DNA from: Granulicella aggregans
GTDB taxonomy: Bacteria > Acidobacteriota > Terriglobia > Terriglobales > Acidobacteriaceae
Length of the DNA: 64,000 bases
Direction: 5' to 3'
NCBI RefSeq assembly: GCF_014203275.1
Contig: NZ_JACHIP010000003.1
Span: 62,001-126,000 of the forward strand
Below the pieces are notes generated by a model. That model did not search any database and was not told the DNA's origin. It saw only the letters and a program-made list of their open reading frames with translations. Position numbers and translations under genes: made by a program. This document shows, piece after piece, positions 23,634 to 32,773 of this stretch. The first letter of the stretch is position 1, and each line of letters starts with the position of its first letter.

Positions 23634-24848
23634 ATGGGTGCAGGTGGGAACTTAGCAGAGTGTGCCGCGCGCGAACTGGCGCGTCTGGCATGGATGGCGC
23701 TGACGCTGACCCCTGCGATGGGGCCTCGCAGAACGGCCCGTGCGATCGAGCGCATCGGCGCGGCGGAGCGCATCTTCCAGGCCTCATTGACGGAGCTTGA
23801 ATCGCTGGGCATGCCCGCAAGTGCAGCGCAGTTCATCTTCGACGGCCGCGCCCGCGCTACGGCAGAGGACGAGATCGCGCGCATCAACGCTGAGCCCGGC
23901 GTAACCTTCCTCACGCGCGACGACCGCGACTACCCCGAACGTCTCCTCGAGATCTTCGACCCTCCTGCGGTCCTCTGGATTCGCGGCCCCGTCGACCTGC
24001 TTGATCGCCCTGGAATCGCCGTCGTCGGCACCCGGTCGCCCACCGTCTATGGCTCAGGCATGGCCGAGATGCTGGCCCGCGATCTCGCGCTACGCGGCCT
24101 CGTGATTCAGAGCGGCATGGCACGCGGCATCGACACCGCCGCGCACAAGGGCGCGCTCGTAGCGAAGGGACGAACCCTCGCCGTCTGGGGCACCGGCATC
24201 GATGTCATCTACCCCAAGGAGAACAAGCGGCTGGCAGAAGATATCGTCGCCAACGGCGGCGTCATCGTCACCGAATTCCCCTTCGGCACTTTTCCCGCGC
24301 CGCAGAACTTTCCCCTGCGCAACCGCATCCTCAGCGGCCTCAGCGTCGGCGTCCTGGTCATCGAGGCGGGCGAGCACAGCGGCACCCGCATCACCGCCCG
24401 CTGCGCCATGGAGCAGAACCGCGAAGTCTTCGCCGTCCCCGGCAACGTGACCAACAAGAACGCCTGGGGGCCGAACACCCTCATCAAGCAGGGAGCCAAA
24501 CTTACGGCTACATGGGAGGACGTATGGGAGGATCTCCCGTCTCAGATTCGGCTGCAACTAGAAGCCAATTTACAGATACAACACTCAGGTGGTCAGTCAG
24601 GCGCGGGAGGCGGCAATGAATCGAACTCATCCCTGACCGCATCTCTTTTTAACCAGAAGCCACTCGCCGAGCCCGAGCGGATGGTCTTCGAACGGTTGCG
24701 GCAGGATGAGTCGCTGCAACTCGACGAGTTGATCGAAGGGCTTGATGGCGAGATGGGTTCGGCGGAGATTTTTGCGGCGCTCTTCGAATTGGAGCTTGCC
24801 GGTCGCATAAAGCAGTTGCCAGGCAAAAACTATGTTCGAACGTTTTAG
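23634..24848 (+). CDS. dprA: DNA-processing protein DprA
   Basis: DprA loads RecA on incoming single-stranded DNA during natural transformation. After an N-terminal SAM-like helical part, the Rossmann-like DprA domain is clear: GIAVVGTRSPTVYGSGMAE, IQSGMARGIDTAAHKGAL, WGTGIDVIYPKENKRL, EFPFGTFPAPQNFPLRNRI and EAGEHSGTRITARCA. A C-terminal winged-helix domain (about 335-404) follows a Gly/Ser-rich linker. The ATG at 23634 has AAGGGA 6 bases upstream; an ATG at 23628 is an alternative. Its position upstream of topA is a common bacterial arrangement. Confidence 0.96.
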   Translation: MGAGGNLAECAARELARLAWMALTLTPAMGPRRTARAIERIGAAERIFQASLTELESLGMPASAAQFIFDGRARATAEDEIARINAEPGVTFLTRDDRDYPERLLEIFDPPAVLWIRGPVDLLDRPGIAVVGTRSPTVYGSGMAEMLARDLALRGLVIQSGMARGIDTAAHKGALVAKGRTLAVWGTGIDVIYPKENKRLAEDIVANGGVIVTEFPFGTFPAPQNFPLRNRILSGLSVGVLVIEAGEHSGTRITARCAMEQNREVFAVPGNVTNKNAWGPNTLIKQGAKLTATWEDVWEDLPSQIRLQLEANLQIQHSGGQSGAGGGNESNSSLTASLFNQKPLAEPERMVFERLRQDESLQLDELIEGLDGEMGSAEIFAALFELELAGRIKQLPGKNYVRTF

Positions 24849-25135
24849 CCGCATTGTGGGGTGGAAACCTTTGAAATTTATGGCGATCTCCGTCGTCTGA
24901 ACGGCGGAAAAACTGTCGCGAAGATGGAGCAATCGGGCTGCGGGGCACCCTGTGCAAATGTAAGCCCGAATGTGACCTTCGCGGCTGCGTTTCGTCCCTC
25001 CTCCCGATAGGTGGAGATGACGTGGGACCGGAACCGTGTTAGGTTCGCATGGAATCGGTGAGTTTTGGAAAGCCGATCGGGCAGCCGGATTTTGAGGCTG
25101 CGTTTTTCAGATGTAAAAGGACGAGAAGGGAACGA

Positions 25136-27940
25136 ATGGCAAAGTCACTGGTGATCGTGGAGTCGCCCGCAAAGGCAAAGACGATCAATAAATATCTCGG
25201 CAGCGATTACGTGGTGGAGGCCTCGATTGGCCACATCATGGACCTGCCAAAGAACGATATCGGCGTGGAGCTGAAGAAGCGGACGTTTGAGCCGACACTC
25301 ATCGTCTCCCCCGGCAAAGAGAAGGTTGTAGACCGCCTCAAGAAGCTCGCCGCGAAGGCGGACATGGTCTACCTGGCACCCGACCCCGACCGCGAAGGCG
25401 AGGCGATTGCCGCACACCTCTTCATGCAGCTCGCGCCGATGGTTAAGGATAAGTCGAAGATCAAGCGCGTAACCTTTAATGAGATCACCCAGAAGGCCGT
25501 CAAAGCCGCCTTCCTGAAGGCACGCGACGTAAACGAAGATCTCGTCGACGCCCAGCAGACCCGCCGCGTCCTCGACCGCCTGGTCGGTTACCAGGTATCG
25601 CCTCTGCTCTGGGATAAGGTCCGCCGCGGCCTCTCCGCCGGACGTGTTCAGACCGTCGCCCTCCGTCTCATCGTCGAGCGCGAGAGCGAGATCAACGCCT
25701 TCAATCCGGTCGAATACTGGAACATCACCTCAAAGCTTCAGGCCAACAAGCAGGAGTTCGTCGCGAAGTTCACCGGCATCGACGGCGAGACCGCCCGCGT
25801 CTCCACCGGCGTCGACAAGGAGGGCAAAGAGCAGTTCCTCTCCGGCGCTCTCGCGAACGAGAAGATCACCGACGAAGTCATCGCCCAGATGCGCAAGGCG
25901 CAGTGGTCGGTAGCTTCCGTCGAGCGCAAGGAGCGCAAGCGCAACCCGACCGCCCCCTACACCACCAGTAAGCTGCAGCAGGACGCCTCGAGCCGCCTCG
26001 GCTTCAACGTTCGCCGCACCATGGGCGTCGCGCAGCGTCTGTACGAAGGCGTCGAGATCGGCAAGGATGGCACCGTCGGCCTCATCACCTACATGCGTAC
26101 CGACTCCACCCGCGTCTCCGCTGACTCCATCACCGAGGCGCGCGACTACGTCCAGAAGAAGCACGGCGCCAAGTACCTCCCAGCCAGCGCCAACGACTAC
26201 AAGGGCAAGAAGGACGCCCAGGACGCCCACGAGGCCATCCGCCCAACCCGCGTCGACTACACCCCCGAATCCATCAAGGGTTCGCTGAGCGACGAGCAGT
26301 ATCGCCTCTACAAGATGATCTGGCAGAAGTTCGTCTCCTCGCAGATGGTCCCCGCCGTCTTCGATCAGACCACCGTCGAGATCGCCGCTAAGGCCGATCG
26401 CACCTATAACTTCCGCGTCTCGGGATCGATCCTTAAATTCGAGGGCTACCTCGCCGTCTGGGACAACGCCTCCGAAGACACCATCCTTCCGGAGATGAAG
26501 GACGGCCAGGCGCTCGCCATGCAGTCTGTCGACCCGGAGCAGAAGTTCACCGAACCGCCGCCGCGCTACAACGAGGCCTCGCTAGTCAAGGTGCTCGAAG
26601 AGCAGGGAATCGGTCGCCCTTCCACCTACGCCTCCATCATTAATACGATCCAGGATCGCGACTACGTCAAGAAGATCCAGGGCAAGTTCGTCCCGACCGA
26701 GATTGGGACAGTGGTGACCGGTTTGTTGGTCAAGAACTTCCCCTATATCTTCGACGCGCAATACACCGCCAAGCTCGAAGGCGAACTTGACGCTGTCGAA
26801 GACGGAGCGGAGAAGTGGACCGACCTGCTCAACGGCTTCTACGATCACTTTGAGAAGGAGCTGATCTACGCCGGCACCCATATGGAAGACATCAAGCGCA
26901 TGGAGCAGGTCACCGATCAGACCTGCGACAAGTGCGGCAGCCCACTCATCCTGAAGTGGGGAAAGTTCGGCAGCTTCTATGCCTGCAGCGCCTTCTCGAA
27001 GGCGAAGCCGATGACCGTCGCCATGGGTCCATGGAAGAAAGACCCCAAGGCGCTCCTAAAGAAGATCAATGATACGTTGAACTTCCCGGTAGAAGTGAAA
27101 GCGATGACGGAAGAGATGCCGGACTTCTCGAAAGAGGTCGCCGACAACAAGGCGCTCCAGTCCGCTATCAACGACGCCCAGGCAAAGGTCGCCGAAGGCA
27201 CCAGCAAAAAGGTCATCGTTGAAGCCGTTAGCTGCGACTTCACCAAGGAAAACTTCGCCGCCAAGCCCGACCTCAGCGCCCCCGGTGCCGACGACGTCCC
27301 GGAAGAGGAATTCTGTGACAACTGCGGCCGCGTCATGGTCCTCCGCAACGGCCCCTGGGGCCCGTTCATGGCCTGCCCCGGTTATAACGATGATCCGCCC
27401 TGCAAGACCATCCGCAAGCTTACGCAGAAGGTACAGACAAAACCTCCAGTACAGCTTGAAGAGTCTTGCCCTAAGTGTGGCAAACCATTGCTCCAGCGCG
27501 ACGGTCAGTACGGCGAGTTCATCGCCTGCAGCGGCTATCCCAAGTGCAAGTACGTCAAGCAGGATCTGCTCGACGTAAAGTGCCCGAAGGATGGCGGCGA
27601 CCTCGCAGCCCGCAAGACCAAGCGCGGCGACGTCTTCTACGGCTGCGTCAACTACCCCAAGTGCGACTACGCCAGCAATCTCAAGCTGATCAACGAGACC
27701 TGCCCGAAGTGCGACAGTGCCTACCTGCTTGAAGTGGTGAACGACAAGGGAACCTCCTACGTCTGCCCCAACAACCACGAAGCCTTGCCGAAGCGCCGCC
27801 CAAAGAAGGGCGCTCCGGTTGAGGAACCGACTCACGCGCCTTGCACCTACCAGCGCAAGGTAGCCGACCCGGCACCCGCCATGCCGCTTGAGATGCCTGA
27901 TCCCGACAAGACCCGGGCGGTCGTTGAAACTTACGCGTAG
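25136..27940 (+). CDS. topA: DNA topoisomerase I
   Basis: This type IA enzyme relaxes negative supercoils. The product has a Toprim domain (SLVIVESPAKAKTINKYLG and APDPDREGEAIAAHL), the catalytic Tyr in LITYMRTDSTR, and a C-terminal run of five Cys4-type zinc ribbons (CDKCGSPL, CDNCGRVM, CPKCGKPL, CPKDGGDL, CPKCDSAY). That is more than the three of E. coli, so the protein is long at 934 residues. The ATG at 25136 is preferred because AAGGGA precedes it and the Toprim motif starts at once. It follows dprA by 287 bases with no gene between. Confidence 0.97.
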   Translation: MAKSLVIVESPAKAKTINKYLGSDYVVEASIGHIMDLPKNDIGVELKKRTFEPTLIVSPGKEKVVDRLKKLAAKADMVYLAPDPDREGEAIAAHLFMQLAPMVKDKSKIKRVTFNEITQKAVKAAFLKARDVNEDLVDAQQTRRVLDRLVGYQVSPLLWDKVRRGLSAGRVQTVALRLIVERESEINAFNPVEYWNITSKLQANKQEFVAKFTGIDGETARVSTGVDKEGKEQFLSGALANEKITDEVIAQMRKAQWSVASVERKERKRNPTAPYTTSKLQQDASSRLGFNVRRTMGVAQRLYEGVEIGKDGTVGLITYMRTDSTRVSADSITEARDYVQKKHGAKYLPASANDYKGKKDAQDAHEAIRPTRVDYTPESIKGSLSDEQYRLYKMIWQKFVSSQMVPAVFDQTTVEIAAKADRTYNFRVSGSILKFEGYLAVWDNASEDTILPEMKDGQALAMQSVDPEQKFTEPPPRYNEASLVKVLEEQGIGRPSTYASIINTIQDRDYVKKIQGKFVPTEIGTVVTGLLVKNFPYIFDAQYTAKLEGELDAVEDGAEKWTDLLNGFYDHFEKELIYAGTHMEDIKRMEQVTDQTCDKCGSPLILKWGKFGSFYACSAFSKAKPMTVAMGPWKKDPKALLKKINDTLNFPVEVKAMTEEMPDFSKEVADNKALQSAINDAQAKVAEGTSKKVIVEAVSCDFTKENFAAKPDLSAPGADDVPEEEFCDNCGRVMVLRNGPWGPFMACPGYNDDPPCKTIRKLTQKVQTKPPVQLEESCPKCGKPLLQRDGQYGEFIACSGYPKCKYVKQDLLDVKCPKDGGDLAARKTKRGDVFYGCVNYPKCDYASNLKLINETCPKCDSAYLLEVVNDKGTSYVCPNNHEALPKRRPKKGAPVEEPTHAPCTYQRKVADPAPAMPLEMPDPDKTRAVVETYA

Positions 27941-28115
27941 GCGATAGGCAGCAGAGGCTTACGGAGATGGGTCGCCCTCGGGCGATCCATTTCCGTTTCC
28001 GGCGCTCTTCTGTTACAAATGCGTCATTGGATTTCGGGTTCCAGAACCCCGGTAGAGCTGTGGAAATCTTGTGCGCTCGCCGTAACCTATTGATAAGAAT
28101 GAGAGTACGTTTGAT

Positions 28116-28400
28116 ATGGCAAAAGCAGTATGGAATGGCCAGACAATTGCTGAAAGCGAAACGTACGAGACCGTAGAAGGCAACATCTATTTTCCCGACG
28201 AGTCGGTAAAGCGCGAGTTCTTCAAGCCCAGCTCCACGACCTCAAGCTGCCCCTGGAAGGGTCAGGCGCGCTATTACACGCTCATCGTGGACGGCCAGGA
28301 AAACCCCGACGCCGCCTGGTACTACCCCGACCCGAAACCCGCCGCCCGTAATGTCAAGCATCACGTAGCATTCTGGCGCGGAGTTGAAGTAACCAAATAA
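28116..28400 (+). CDS. DUF427 domain protein
   Basis: The 94-residue protein is one complete DUF427 domain: W-N-G-x-x-I-A-E-S, V-E-G-N-x-Y-F-P, S-x-C-P-W-K-G-x-A-x-Y-Y, A-W-Y-Y-P-x-P, and HHVAFWRGVEV at the end. The Cys-Pro-Trp-Lys-Gly motif is the family signature. The fold is a small beta barrel of unknown biochemical role. The gene ends 2 bases from the dxs stop, so the two converge with no room for a separate terminator. Confidence 0.92.
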   Translation: MAKAVWNGQTIAESETYETVEGNIYFPDESVKREFFKPSSTTSSCPWKGQARYYTLIVDGQENPDAAWYYPDPKPAARNVKHHVAFWRGVEVTK

Positions 28401-28401
28401 G

Positions 28402-30291
28402 TTAGCTCGTTATCATGTGTGCTCGGCGAAGCGTCGCCAAGTAAGGCTGAATCTTGTCCAGCGCCGCCTCGGCGGTCAGGCCATACTTTGCGCGCAGCGC
28501 ATCCGGCTTGCCGTGCTCGATAAACTCGTCCGGCCATCCGATCCTCACCACGGGAGTCGCGATCTCCTGATCGTTCGCGCACTCCAAGATCGCCGACCCA
28601 AACCCGCCCGCCAGGACGTGGTCTTCCATCGTGACGAGAAGACCGCATCGCTTTCCGTACGCCTCCACGCAAGCGGCGTCGACCGGCTTGGCAAAGCGTG
28701 GGTTGACTATCGCCACCGAAATGCCCTCGCGCTCCAGCATCGCTGCCAGCCGAATCGCTTCAGGCAGCATCGCGCCCAGCCCAAAGATCGCGACATCCTC
28801 CCCGTCCTGAATGATCTCTGCCTTGCCGATCGCCAGTGCCTCGGGCTTGACCTTTACCGGCGTTCCCGGCCCGACACCGCGCGGATAGCGGATCGCCGAT
28901 GGCCCCGGATGCAGCATCGCCGTGTACATCATGTCGGCGAGTTCGTCCTCGTCCTTCGGAACCATATGAATTAGATTAGGTACGCTCCGTAAATAGCTGA
29001 TATCAAAAAGCCCATGGTGCGTCGGCCCGTCGTCACCTGAAAGCCCACCACGGTCCATGCAGAAGACGACGGGAAGCTCCTGCAGGCAGACATCATGCAC
29101 GATCTGGTCAAACGCCCTCTGCAAGAAGGTCGAGTAGATGGCAACGAACGGCTTGTAACCCTTGGTCGCCATGCCGGCAGCAAAGATCACCGCGTGCTCC
29201 TCGGCGATACCCACGTCGAAGTACCGCGTCGGATGCAGTGGCCGGAAGAGGTCCAGCGCGGTCCCATTCGGCATAGCTGCCGTGATCGCAACCACCTTGT
29301 CGTTCGCCGTAGCAAGTTTCGACAAGCTCTCCGCAAAGATCTCCGAGTAAGTCTTCTGACCTGTCGGCTTCGTCTCACCCGTCTCGGCGTTATAAGGTCC
29401 CAGGCCATGGAACTTCTTCTGCTGCTCAATCGCCGGCTGGAACCCTCGGCTCTTCTGCGTGATCGCGTGCAGGATGACGGGCCGGTTTTGCTGCTTCAGG
29501 AACTTGAACGTATCGATCAGCAGAGGAAGGTTGTGTCCGTCCAGGGGCCCGAAGTACGTCAGTCCAAACTCTTCGAAGAGCATGCCCGGCCCGATCAGTC
29601 CCTTCGCAGCCTCTTCCGCTTTCTTCCGCAGGTGGGTCGCTGTCTTACCGCCAAAGCGCCCGATCAACCCGGATGCCCGCTCGTGCAGCCCGGCGATGGT
29701 CGGATTGGTGACGATCTTGTGGAAGTACTCGGCAATAGCCCCGACGTTCTTGTCGATCGACCACGCATTGTCGTTCAGCACGACGATCATTCGCTTCGTC
29801 TGCGACGCGATATTGTTCAACGCCTCAAACGAGATGCCGTTGGTGAACGCAGCATCCCCGGCGAGCGCGACGATATGTTCCGATCCGCCGGACATGTCCC
29901 GAGCCACCGCCATCCCCAGGGCCGCGCTCAGAGCCGTCCCGGCATGCCCCGCGCCGTAACTGTCATGTTCGCTTTCGGTCCGCAGCATAAAGCCGTTCAG
30001 GCCGCCCGGCTGTCGAATCGTATGGAACAGCTTCTCCCGCCCGGTCAACAACTTGTGCACGTAAGCCTGATGGCTTACATCAAAGACAAAGCTGTCCGTC
30101 GGCGTGTCGAAGACGTAGTGCATCGCAATCGTCAGCTCGACCACGCCCAGATTCGGGCCGATATGTCCGCCGGTCTTCGAGACGCTATGGATCAGCCGTT
30201 CGCGGATCTCCGCCGCGAGCGTCTCCAGTTGTGGGAGCGAGAGCTTCTTGATGTCTGCGGGGGATTCGATCGTCTCGAGGATGTTGCTCAT
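28402..30291 (-). CDS. dxs: 1-deoxy-D-xylulose-5-phosphate synthase
   Basis: It condenses pyruvate and glyceraldehyde-3-phosphate using thiamine diphosphate, the first step of the MEP isoprenoid pathway. The usual three domains are present: the TPP-binding segment GDAAFTNGISFEALN with VVLNDN, the central GIAEEHAVIFAAGMATKG with YSTFLQRAFDQ and DRGGLSGDDGPTHHG, and the C-terminal transketolase-like domain (LVTMEDHVLAGGFGSAI). The TPP motif reads GDA, not GDG. The length of 629 residues is normal. It stands alone on the minus strand. Confidence 0.96.
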   Translation of the reverse strand: MSNILETIESPADIKKLSLPQLETLAAEIRERLIHSVSKTGGHIGPNLGVVELTIAMHYVFDTPTDSFVFDVSHQAYVHKLLTGREKLFHTIRQPGGLNGFMLRTESEHDSYGAGHAGTALSAALGMAVARDMSGGSEHIVALAGDAAFTNGISFEALNNIASQTKRMIVVLNDNAWSIDKNVGAIAEYFHKIVTNPTIAGLHERASGLIGRFGGKTATHLRKKAEEAAKGLIGPGMLFEEFGLTYFGPLDGHNLPLLIDTFKFLKQQNRPVILHAITQKSRGFQPAIEQQKKFHGLGPYNAETGETKPTGQKTYSEIFAESLSKLATANDKVVAITAAMPNGTALDLFRPLHPTRYFDVGIAEEHAVIFAAGMATKGYKPFVAIYSTFLQRAFDQIVHDVCLQELPVVFCMDRGGLSGDDGPTHHGLFDISYLRSVPNLIHMVPKDEDELADMMYTAMLHPGPSAIRYPRGVGPGTPVKVKPEALAIGKAEIIQDGEDVAIFGLGAMLPEAIRLAAMLEREGISVAIVNPRFAKPVDAACVEAYGKRCGLLVTMEDHVLAGGFGSAILECANDQEIATPVVRIGWPDEFIEHGKPDALRAKYGLTAEAALDKIQPYLATLRRAHMITS

Positions 30292-30466
30292 TCACGTACC
30301 TGTCTGCCCGTGGATGCGAACCTTGGTGCTGGCGGTAGGGTCCAGTCGATCCTTCGAGCTTGCCGGGACGACTACTTCGCCGCCTGCCGTAGCCCTCAAG
30401 TATATCAACCGTTAGACGCCCGAGAAGAGGATTCAGGCGGTCTATTGATCGTGTGAAGTCGGTTAC

Positions 30467-31870
30467 TTAGGCGACAGTACCCTCGCGAACCACCTCCGAC
30501 ACAGGCTCAGCGTCGAATGCTCCCTCCCACCGCGCCACGATCACCGAAGCCAGGCAGTTCCCGACGACGTTGATCATCGTCCGCGCCATATCCATGATCG
30601 CGTCGATGCCCAGGATCACGAAGATCGGCTCTGTCGGCAGCCCGAAGGTCGCCGCCGTCGCCAGCAGCACCACCAGCACCGCGCGCGGCACACCGGCCAC
30701 TCCCTTGCTCGTCAACACCAGTGTCGCCATCATCGCGAGCTGCTTGCCAATCGAAAGATGAATCCCCGCCGCCTGCGCCACAAAGATGCTGGCCACCGCA
30801 AGGTAGAGCGTCGATCCATCCAGATTGAAGCTGTATCCCGCCGGGATCACGAAGCTGACAATCCTCCGCGGCACGCCCAGCGCTTCCATACACTCCATCG
30901 CGCGCGGAAGTGCGGCCTCGCTGGTTGAGGTAGCAAAGGCGATGGTCGCTGGCTCGGCCACCGCTCGCAGAAACCGCCGGATCGGCACCCGAAAGAACAA
31001 TGCCGCAGGCAGCAGCACCAGTAGCGCGAAGGCAACCAGCGCAGCGTAGAACGTCAGCAGCAGCTTGCCCAGGTTGACCATCACACCCAGCCCCATGTGG
31101 CCGACTGTAAACGCCATCGCCGCGCCGACGCCAATCGGAGCGTAGTACATCACCACATTCGTGAACCGGAACATCACCTCGGAGAGCGACTCGGTCAGCC
31201 GCAGCACCGGACCGCGCTTCGAATCCGGCAGTGTAGCGAGCGCAATCCCGAAGAGCACCGCGAAGACTGCCACCTGCAGGATCTGTCCCTCAGCGATCGA
31301 CTTCGCGATGTTCTCCGGAAAGATATGCAGCAGAAAGTCGTCCCATCGCAGTGCCGGCGGCGTGGCGACCGCCTCATGAGGACTCGCCGGCAGGGTCAGA
31401 CCTGCACCAGCGTGGCTCAGATTGATAGCAACCAGCCCGATGGCCAGCGCCAGGGTCGTCACCACCTCAAAATAGATAAAGCTTCTCAGCCCCATCCGGC
31501 CAACGCCCTTCAGGTCGCCATGCCCGGCGATGCCCGTAATCAGCGTCACCAGGATCAGCGGAGCGACGATCGTTTTGATCAGCCGCAAGAAGATGTCCGA
31601 GAAGACCCGCAGATGGATCGCGAACGAGGGAGCGTCAAAGCCAATCTCGGCCCCCGCGATCATCGCAGCGATGATCCATGGAGTCACCGACCGCCGGCCG
31701 GCAGCATGCGCCGCCAGCAGAGCGATTCCCGCCCAGCGAAGAATCAAACCAGTAACCGGTACCTGGGGCAGCAACACTCCCGCAGCGATGCCCAGGAGCA
31801 AGAGCGCCACTGCGCAGAGAGGCAAAACGAAGCCGGACGGAAGGAATCGCAGAGGTCTTGCATTTGCCAT
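30467..31870 (-). CDS. dicarboxylate/amino acid:cation symporter (DAACS family)
   Basis: The 467-residue inner-membrane protein has the family features: early helices, FLRLIKTIVAPLILVTLITGIAG, a Ser-rich hairpin AFATSTSEAALPRAME, the substrate-site segment IPAGYSFNLDGSTLYLAVASIF, and the second hairpin VLTSKGVAGVPRA with the NVVGN motif near the end. Members import glutamate, aspartate or C4-dicarboxylates with H+ or Na+. The ATG at 31870 is chosen because the longer frame upstream is not hydrophobic or conserved and overlaps the divergent gene. Confidence 0.92.
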   Translation of the reverse strand: MANARPLRFLPSGFVLPLCAVALLLLGIAAGVLLPQVPVTGLILRWAGIALLAAHAAGRRSVTPWIIAAMIAGAEIGFDAPSFAIHLRVFSDIFLRLIKTIVAPLILVTLITGIAGHGDLKGVGRMGLRSFIYFEVVTTLALAIGLVAINLSHAGAGLTLPASPHEAVATPPALRWDDFLLHIFPENIAKSIAEGQILQVAVFAVLFGIALATLPDSKRGPVLRLTESLSEVMFRFTNVVMYYAPIGVGAAMAFTVGHMGLGVMVNLGKLLLTFYAALVAFALLVLLPAALFFRVPIRRFLRAVAEPATIAFATSTSEAALPRAMECMEALGVPRRIVSFVIPAGYSFNLDGSTLYLAVASIFVAQAAGIHLSIGKQLAMMATLVLTSKGVAGVPRAVLVVLLATAATFGLPTEPIFVILGIDAIMDMARTMINVVGNCLASVIVARWEGAFDAEPVSEVVREGTVA

Positions 31871-31984
31871 CGCTTGCGAAGAATAACAGTTTCGAACTGG
31901 CGTCTCTCGTCGTCTGCACGGCTCAAAGAGATGTCGATTCCAGCCGACATCAACGCTCATCCAAATCTGCAGACGACTGATAGC

Positions 31985-32620
31985 ATGGTCGGTATGCGTC
32001 ACCTTGTGACAGTTACCGCTTTGCTCTGCGGACTCTACTGTCACACGCAGAGTGCCCCAGCGCAGGGCCGTCTTACCGGGCTACCTCCTCTCCCGCGCTC
32101 GCAGCAGTCTCAGAAGTCGACAACATCAACCTATGATCCGCTCCCACAGAACGGATACAAGATAAGCCCGCTAACCCAGCCGACCTTCACTCCCGGCATC
32201 ATCCTGCTTCTGGAACTGGAGACGAAGTTCGCCGCCTCGGTCGCTGCGGGTGGAGGAAAGGCATTCTCAAGCTGGTTTGCCGACGACGCCGTGTCGCTGG
32301 CAAACGGTAAGTCTCCCGTTATGGGAAAGACGGCAATCGCTGCTCAGGCGCAGTGGGACCCGAAGGACTATCAATTGACTTGGGTGGCGCAAGGCGCCCA
32401 AATGGGCCCTTCAAACGATATGGGATTTACTTGGGGCCACTATGATGCGGCCTTCAAAGATCAACACGGCCAGACCGTAACCCTGTCTGGTCGCTACATA
32501 ACTGTATGGAAGAAGGGAAGCGACACCTCCGGGCCAGGCGGGGGTTGGAAGGTGGCGATGGAATCGAGTGCAGAAGAGCCTCCCGACGCAGGGAGCTGCT
32601 GCAAACTGCCCAAGCCGTAA
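31985..32620 (+). CDS. secreted SnoaL/DUF4440-like protein
   Basis: About 211 residues start with a signal peptide (RHLVTVTALLCGLYCHTQSAPA). The mature part has the SnoaL-like order: a helix LLLELETKFAASVAAGGGKAFSSWFADDAVSLANGKSPVMGK, a strand around WVAQGAQM and DMGFTWGHYDA, and GRYITVWKKG with GGWKVAME at the end. This cone-shaped fold serves as isomerase or hydrolase, or as a ligand-binding domain. Here it is exported and of unknown function. Starts at 31985 and 31994 are both possible; neither has a strong ribosome site. The open frame extends far upstream but antisense to the symporter. Confidence 0.8.
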   Translation: MVGMRHLVTVTALLCGLYCHTQSAPAQGRLTGLPPLPRSQQSQKSTTSTYDPLPQNGYKISPLTQPTFTPGIILLLELETKFAASVAAGGGKAFSSWFADDAVSLANGKSPVMGKTAIAAQAQWDPKDYQLTWVAQGAQMGPSNDMGFTWGHYDAAFKDQHGQTVTLSGRYITVWKKGSDTSGPGGGWKVAMESSAEEPPDAGSCCKLPKP

Positions 32621-32773
32621 CCGGAAGACTGTTTACCGATTCAAAGGGTCTCATCATCCCAGGTATTCCAGAAACAACGGAAGGCGTCTCTGGGGTGAGT
32701 ACGTTGCAGATCTTCAACTGGATTGCCCAGTCACCCATAAGTGGCAGCATTCAGTTTCAGTTCATCTCCTACC

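Noticed and set aside
24849..25135. Possible structured RNA upstream of topA
   Set aside because: No SRP RNA, 6S, tmRNA or known riboswitch core could be recognised; the region is short and shows no long stems.
31097..31984. Long upstream extension of the SnoaL-like gene
   Set aside because: This part is antisense to the dicarboxylate symporter and has no coding signal of its own; the signal peptide marks the real start.
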